Source: SR-FBR-E99 sp963732365
GTDB lineage: Bacteria > Bacteroidota > Bacteroidia > Bacteroidales > VadinHA17
Length of the DNA stretch: 64,000 bases
NCBI GenBank assembly: GCA_963732365.1
Contig: CAVSZC010000005.1
Location: 372,001-436,000, forward strand
Direction: 5' to 3'
Part shown: piece after piece, positions 59,848 through 64,000 of the stretch
Position numbering within the stretch: position 1 is the first letter of the stretch
How the letters are laid out: each line of letters begins with the position of its first letter
The notes under the pieces: model-generated
Seen by the model: only the letters and a program-made list of their open reading frames with translations
The model's database searches: none
What the model was told of the DNA's origin: nothing
Position numbers and translations under genes: made by a program

Positions 59848-61167
59848 ATGATGGCCAAAACCCTTGAGGGGTTGCGTGATAATGTTTTTTGGTTTAACCA
59901 GAAGATGACAGGCAATAAAATTGCCAATCACTTACATGATATTTCAATTATTCTTAGTGAAAATGGATCTTCATTAAGCCAAGCTCAAAATGAGAAAAAC
60001 CTGGGTCAAATTTTATCACATTCTGTCAGCTCTGTACCCTATTATTATGGTCTGAGGCAATTTTCAACGCTTGATGATTTTCCAGTCGTTGAAAAACAAA
60101 TTATCAGAACAGCATATAATTCATTTCGATCACTTTCGTTCAAGGATGCTGATCTGTTTACAGCGGTTACCAGCGGATCTACAGGAACGCCATTCAGGAT
60201 ATACCAGGACAAAAACAAGAAACTAAGAAACTACGCCGATACACTTTATTTTGCCGGTCTTGCCGGATATGAACCGGGCCAGAAGCTCATTTACCTGAAA
60301 ATATGGGTCAGTGAAAAGATGAAGAACCGTCTCGTATATCGGTTGCAGAATATGGTACCGGTTGATGTTATCCATTTTAACGACAGGGAAATTGAAAAGC
60401 TTATTGCTGATATGAAGAGTGACCGTTCCACCTTCAGCCTGCTGGGGTATGCCTCTGCACTGGAACTGATATGCCAATACCTTGATCGCACAGGGCACGG
60501 GCCTGTGAAAGCTAACGTAAAATCTGTGATTGGCATTTCGGAATCCCTAAATGATTATACGATCCAAAGCTTTAAGAAATATTTTGGCGTACCAGCCGTT
60601 TCACGCTATTCAAACCTGGAAAACGGCATCATAGCGCAGCAGACACCGGACAGTTCCGGAAGATTCCTCGTAAACACCGCAAGCTATCATGTGGAGATAT
60701 TGAAAATGGATTCGGACGAACGGGCAGTGGATGGCGAACCGGGACGGATAGTCGTTACAGACCTGTTCAACTATGCCATGCCGATGATCAGGTATGATAC
60801 TGGTGACGTAGGGTCAATTATTAAGGATGCTTCTGCTCCCGGCAGGAAGTACCTTGCCACGGTGGAAGGACGTAAGCTTGACCTGTTATATGATACCAGG
60901 GGGAACCTTGTCTCATCGTATATTGTCTATAAAAATATGTGGCAATACACTGAGATAGACCAATATCAGCTCATACAGGAGAGGGGAAAAGAGTATACCT
61001 TCAAGATCAATTGCCGGGATGCTTTCACCAGGGAAGATCAGCTTGTCAGTGAATTCAAAACTTACCTGGGCAAGGATGCCGACTTCAAGATAGAATATGT
61101 CTCTGAAATACCCCTTCTGGCTTCCGGCAAGAGGAAGAAAATTGTTAATAACTACATCAAATCATAA
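59848..61167 (+). CDS. PaaK/CapK-like adenylate-forming protein
   Basis: The 439-residue protein has the AMP-binding P-loop VTSGSTGTPFRIYQD, SVIGISESLNDYT, SRYSNLENGIIAQQ and MPMIRYDTGDVGSI, as in phenylacetate-CoA ligase-like CapK proteins of capsule clusters. It should activate a carboxylate as an adenylate for attachment to a sugar or carrier; the acid is unknown. It is next to a GNAT gene that overlaps its 3' end, which could be the acyl-transfer partner. Confidence 0.88.
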   Translation: MMAKTLEGLRDNVFWFNQKMTGNKIANHLHDISIILSENGSSLSQAQNEKNLGQILSHSVSSVPYYYGLRQFSTLDDFPVVEKQIIRTAYNSFRSLSFKDADLFTAVTSGSTGTPFRIYQDKNKKLRNYADTLYFAGLAGYEPGQKLIYLKIWVSEKMKNRLVYRLQNMVPVDVIHFNDREIEKLIADMKSDRSTFSLLGYASALELICQYLDRTGHGPVKANVKSVIGISESLNDYTIQSFKKYFGVPAVSRYSNLENGIIAQQTPDSSGRFLVNTASYHVEILKMDSDERAVDGEPGRIVVTDLFNYAMPMIRYDTGDVGSIIKDASAPGRKYLATVEGRKLDLLYDTRGNLVSSYIVYKNMWQYTEIDQYQLIQERGKEYTFKINCRDAFTREDQLVSEFKTYLGKDADFKIEYVSEIPLLASGKRKKIVNNYIKS

Positions 61168-61765
61168 GTTTCTGGAACGTATTTTAATATTCATAAAACA
61201 TCATTTAGGCTTTTTTTGGAGGGCCATCGAATGGGTCAATGGCTCGCTCTTTGCCCTCATTTTTAAAAGTAAACTCAGCCAGGTGCTACCGGCATTTTTT
61301 GCAGAGACCACAGATGGTCAGATTTTTTACAGAAGGCTTACTCCCGTAGATATTACCTCCCTTCACCATTTGCTGGTCTCCCAGCAACCGGAGGATATGA
61401 AGTATTTTAATCCTCACGGTATTGATCCTCAATCGCTTGATGCACAGATTCGAAAACCGGCCTTCCTCATGATGGGTGCATTTGACGGGAACAAGTTAGC
61501 AGGGTATTTCTTCCTGAGGTTTTTCGCCAATAGAAAGTGCTTTGTTGGTCGGCTGATTGATAAAGATTACAGGGGCAAAGGCATGGGCTCGGCAATGAAT
61601 TTCATCATGTACGAGATTTCCTGGCGGCTGGGGTTCAGGTGCCTGTCGACCATCTCACGAAATAATACTGCTGTTATGAGGGCACATGCAAAGAACCCGA
61701 CGATGGTTGTTCTTAAGGAATTGCAGAATGATTATTTGCTTGTGGAATTTGTCAGAAAGAAGTAA
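61142..61765 (+). CDS. GNAT-family N-acetyltransferase
   Basis: The product of about 207 residues has the GNAT core: a MMGAFDGNKLAGYFFLRFF strand, the acetyl-CoA loop LIDKDYRGKGMGSAMNF (R-x2-G-x-G/A), and a C-terminal LSTISRNNTAVMRAHAKN. An N-terminal hydrophobic helix precedes it. It may N-acylate an amino sugar. The start is uncertain: TTG 61142 has GAGGAAG just before it, while ATG 61097 would overlap the ligase gene by 71 nt. Confidence 0.8.
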   Translation: MLITTSNHKFLERILIFIKHHLGFFWRAIEWVNGSLFALIFKSKLSQVLPAFFAETTDGQIFYRRLTPVDITSLHHLLVSQQPEDMKYFNPHGIDPQSLDAQIRKPAFLMMGAFDGNKLAGYFFLRFFANRKCFVGRLIDKDYRGKGMGSAMNFIMYEISWRLGFRCLSTISRNNTAVMRAHAKNPTMVVLKELQNDYLLVEFVRKK

Positions 61766-61780
61766 ATAGTAAGTAGTAAG

Positions 61781-62365
61781 GTGTTTAAGAGGGGTTTTGA
61801 TATAGTTGCTGCATTCTTTGGATTGGCGTTTCTTAGTCCTAGCTTTTTGGTAATTGCCCTGCTTATTAAATTCAGCATGCCGGGACCGGTATTGTTCAGG
61901 CAGGTGCGTGCAGGAAGACAGGGCAAGCCTTTCACTATCTGTAAGTTCAGGTCAATGGCTGCCAATCAAGGCGTAAATACAGTTACTGTCAGAGGCGACA
62001 GCCGCATTACTTCTCTCGGAGCATGGTTGAGGAAAAATAAATTAGATGAACTACCCGAGCTTTGGAATGTTTTGGTCGGCGACATGAGCCTTGTTGGCCC
62101 ACGGCCTGATGTACCCTGCTATGCTGAAAGACTGAAAAGTGATGAGAGGCTGATTCTTGATCTGCGTCCGGGCATAACCGGTCCGGCTTCGTTGAAGTAT
62201 GCCAATGAGGAAGAGCTACTGGCCTCCGTCACAGACCCGCAGAGATACAACGACGAGGTGCTGTGGCCTGATAAAGTCAGGATCAATCTGGATTATTATT
62301 ATAGAAGAAGCTTCTGGGGTGACATTGCGATCATATTGAGAACGATCTTCAAAAGGGGGAAGTAA
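61781..62365 (+). CDS. PglC-type small sugar-phosphate transferase (second initiating enzyme)
   Basis: The 194-residue monotopic enzyme starts with RGFDIVAAFFGLAFLSPSFL (re-entrant helix), then GPVLFRQVRAGRQGKPFTI and CKFRSMAANQG. It has the catalytic Asp-Glu in NKLDELPELWNVLVGDMSLV, GPRPDVP and LRPGITGPASLKYANEEE. It loads a (di)deoxyamino sugar-1-phosphate onto undecaprenyl phosphate. It is the minimal form, in contrast to the large transferase at 11710. It starts at GTG 61781 and ends the assembly operon. Confidence 0.93.
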   Translation: MFKRGFDIVAAFFGLAFLSPSFLVIALLIKFSMPGPVLFRQVRAGRQGKPFTICKFRSMAANQGVNTVTVRGDSRITSLGAWLRKNKLDELPELWNVLVGDMSLVGPRPDVPCYAERLKSDERLILDLRPGITGPASLKYANEEELLASVTDPQRYNDEVLWPDKVRINLDYYYRRSFWGDIAIILRTIFKRGK

Positions 62366-62402
62366 AATTTAAGATGTACCTTAAAAGCTATGAAGGGTTA
62401 AG

Positions 62403-62444
62403 GGTTTCTTGTTCCTTGATTCAGGTTCCATGTTTAAGGTTCAG
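62403..62444. repeat. Single arm of the GRAACCA family (complement orientation)
   Basis: Units such as GGTTTCTT, GTTCCTT and GGTTCCA are the complement of the GRAACCA arrays at 29540 and 31079. No inverted partner is seen nearby. It lies between the PglC-type gene and the small membrane protein gene. Confidence 0.65.
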
Positions 62445-62494
62445 TACCGTGGATTTTGTATATTTACCTTAAGAAATAACTTAAAACCATTAAG

Positions 62495-62707
62495 ATGAAA
62501 AGGTTGCTTGTATTACTGGGCTGGGCAACAGGCGCTGTCGGCGTAATAATGATGATCATGGGTGTGATTGCAGTATTTACAGGAGGAATACTATTTGACC
62601 ATATGTGGTCTAACCTCTTCTATCCCGGCAGCTCTTTCATTATGCTGGGTATCTTCCTCTTCCTGGGGGCACTGTTGTATGATGGGTGCTGCAAGGAGGA
62701 GAAGTAG
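62495..62707 (+). CDS. Small two-helix membrane protein
   Basis: The 70-residue protein has two hydrophobic segments (LLVLLGWATGAVGVIMMIMG and SSFIMLGIFLFLGALLYDG) and a short charged tail CCKEEK. I do not recognise a family. A near-consensus promoter element TATATTTA lies at 62459-62466. It is probably transcribed with or just before the epimerase gene, 78 nt downstream. Confidence 0.6.
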   Translation: MKRLLVLLGWATGAVGVIMMIMGVIAVFTGGILFDHMWSNLFYPGSSFIMLGIFLFLGALLYDGCCKEEK

Positions 62708-62785
62708 CGCATCCAGGATTCTGCCTTTAACGCCGGTAATTGAAGAAACTGTCCGGCACAAAAAACTATTGTACATATCTGAAGA

Positions 62786-63910
62786 ATGAGAATTACTATT
62801 GTAGCAGGGGCCATGCCTAACTTCATGAAGATAGCCCCGGTGATACATGCATTGGAACATGCCATAAAGAGAGGTCATACCATTTCATACCGCATAGTGC
62901 ACACCGGACAACACTATGACCCCAACCTCAGCGATACCTTTTTTAAGGAACTGAATATACCAGAGCCACACGTAAACCTTGGCGCAGGGAGCGGAACACA
63001 GGCGGAACAGACCGCCGGGATAATGACAGGCTTCGAAAAAGAGCTGATGAGCAATCCGACTGACCTCGTGATTGTTGTGGGCGATGTGACCTCAACAATG
63101 GCCTGCGCCATTACTGCAAAGAAACTCAACACCAGGGTGGCACATATAGAAGCAGGAATACGTTCATTCGACCTCACCATGCCGGAAGAGATAAACAGAA
63201 TGGTGACCGACAGCATCACCGACTGGTTCTTCACCACATCACACTTTGCCAATGAGAATCTCCGAAAGGCAGGTATACCTGATAACCGGATATTCTTCAC
63301 GGGCAACGTGATGATAGACACCCTTATAAAAAACAGACCGAGGTTTGTCAGGCCGGCAATATGGGAACAATTAAGTCTTAAGGGGAAGGATTATTTTGTT
63401 ATAACCCTTCAGCGTCCTGTCAATGTTGACAGTCCTGAGAATCTTAAACGGCTGCTGGGGTCAATCACTGACGCTTCCGGCGGCCTGCCCGTTATCTTCC
63501 CCGTTCATCCCAGGACACGCAAAGTCATAAATGACTTTAGTACTGCGGTCTTGCAGTCCTGCGGTCTCGGGGCCAAACCATCCATACATCTTACTGAACC
63601 GCTGAGTTACCTCGAGTTTAACTACCTCGTTGAGAGAGCCTTTGCGGTCATCACCGACTCGGGCGGCATCACCGAGGAGACGACGGTTCTGGGTGTCCCC
63701 TGCCTTACATTGCGCGACAGCACCGAACGCCCCGAGACCTGTACCATTGGTACAAATGAACTGGTGGGTACGGACCCTGCCGCTATCGCTCCTGCCCTTG
63801 TAAAACTCTTTAACGGAAAGTGGAAGAAGGGCAGCATACCAGAGCTGTGGGACGGGAAAGCCGCGGAGCGTATCGTAGAGGTAATTATCAGAGAGCTCTC
63901 CGGAGTATGA
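62786..63910 (+). CDS. wecB: UDP-N-acetylglucosamine 2-epimerase (WecB-type)
   Basis: The 374-residue protein has IVAGAMPNFMKIAPVIHAL, RIVHTGQHYDPNLSDTFF, VVGDVTSTMACAITAKKL, HIEAGIRSFDLTMPEEINR, and VITDSGGITEETTVLGVPC. It interconverts UDP-GlcNAc and UDP-ManNAc and differs clearly from the CapG-type epimerase at 33935. A GACYGCAR-family repeat arm (63542-63571) encodes part of a variable loop (STAVLQSCGLGAKP) before the conserved LTEPLSYLEFNYL. Confidence 0.93.
   Translation: MRITIVAGAMPNFMKIAPVIHALEHAIKRGHTISYRIVHTGQHYDPNLSDTFFKELNIPEPHVNLGAGSGTQAEQTAGIMTGFEKELMSNPTDLVIVVGDVTSTMACAITAKKLNTRVAHIEAGIRSFDLTMPEEINRMVTDSITDWFFTTSHFANENLRKAGIPDNRIFFTGNVMIDTLIKNRPRFVRPAIWEQLSLKGKDYFVITLQRPVNVDSPENLKRLLGSITDASGGLPVIFPVHPRTRKVINDFSTAVLQSCGLGAKPSIHLTEPLSYLEFNYLVERAFAVITDSGGITEETTVLGVPCLTLRDSTERPETCTIGTNELVGTDPAAIAPALVKLFNGKWKKGSIPELWDGKAAERIVEVIIRELSGV
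63542..63571. repeat. GACYGCAR-family arm inside the WecB reading frame
   Basis: About 29 nt of TGCGGTCT/TGCAGTCC units match the left arms at 11159 and 14889. The frame is kept and encodes a short stretch in a loop. No partner arm is in the gene. Confidence 0.75.
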
Positions 63911-63962
63911 TCTTCAGAATAACGCTGTGTTCATTAATTAAAGTAAAATTGAAATTTTAATC

Positions 63963-63970
63963 TAATTTTG
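63963..63970 (+). promoter_or_regulatory. Possible -7 promoter element (TAATTTTG) near the window end
   Basis: TAATTTTG fits TAnnTTTG and is followed 27 nt later by ATG at 63998, the last three bases of the window. A gene probably starts there but cannot be read. Confidence 0.45.
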
Positions 63971-64000
63971 CATTAAATATTATATCTGTTAATTTCTATG

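Noticed and set aside
1..64000. Insertion sequence or transposase
   Set aside because: No transposase or integrase reading frame was recognised; the putative elements carry only S23 genes.
1..64000. tRNA or rRNA genes, including 23S rRNA around the S23 genes
   Set aside because: No rRNA-like sequence flanks the S23 genes and no tRNA-like cloverleaf was found in the gaps.

Overview
The window looks like a Bacteroidota chromosome, probably a Bacteroidales-type or related environmental lineage. Evidence seen directly: TAnnTTTG-type promoter elements before several genes (5534, 11296, 13274, 15020, 19038, 29678), mostly weak or absent Shine-Dalgarno sites, a DksA/TraR-like protein that lost its zinc cysteines, a 1,135-residue IleS, an UpxY-type NusG paralogue at the head of a polysaccharide locus, and a BY-kinase with a Tyr-rich tail. 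No rRNA, tRNA, transposase or CRISPR array was seen.

Layout. 1-11706 is mainly housekeeping: a truncated alpha-2-macroglobulin-like lipoprotein, another lipoprotein, dnaG, a YhbP-like flavoprotein and ubiX, an AAA ATPase, ribE, ileS and a DksA-like regulator. 11710-22204 begins the surface-polysaccharide region: a polyprenyl-phosphate sugar transferase, a Wzi-like barrel, UpxY, a Wza-like exporter, a Wzc kinase gene broken by four frameshifts, and an intact Wzc. 22215-31069 is accessory: three small paralogous barrel proteins, an LhgO-like oxidase, a lipoprotein/C1-peptidase pair, an AbiEii-like toxin pair, a holin-like protein and a second AAA ATPase. 31193-62365 is a long + strand assembly locus: capE/F/G (UDP-L-FucNAc), rfbF/G/H plus E3-like reductase, RmlC-like epimerase and SDR reductase (probably CDP-ascarylose), then a visibly AT-richer core with Wzx, Wzy, glycosyltransferases, acetyltransferase, two NodB-like paralogues, DUF362, ATP-grasp, CapA, a PaaK/CapK-like ligase, GNAT and a PglC-type transferase. 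The window ends with a small membrane protein and a second WecB-type epimerase.

The most unusual structure is not the polysaccharide locus. Four divergent four-helix-bundle (S23/TIGR02436) genes at 19270, 24841, 27681 and 33506 are each bracketed by arrays of degenerate 7-8 nt repeats. The array 5' of each gene on its coding strand is the purine- or G-rich strand, and the array 3' of it is the inverted complement. Each gene has its own repeat unit. The same units recur elsewhere as inverted pairs with no gene inside, and single arms are found in frame inside a peptidase gene and an epimerase gene. The arrays sit almost exactly on stop or start codons. This resembles the S23-ORF intervening sequences of 23S rRNA (ORF inside terminal inverted repeats), but here in intergenic DNA. 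I propose it as a candidate undescribed element family with ORF-bearing and ORF-less forms.
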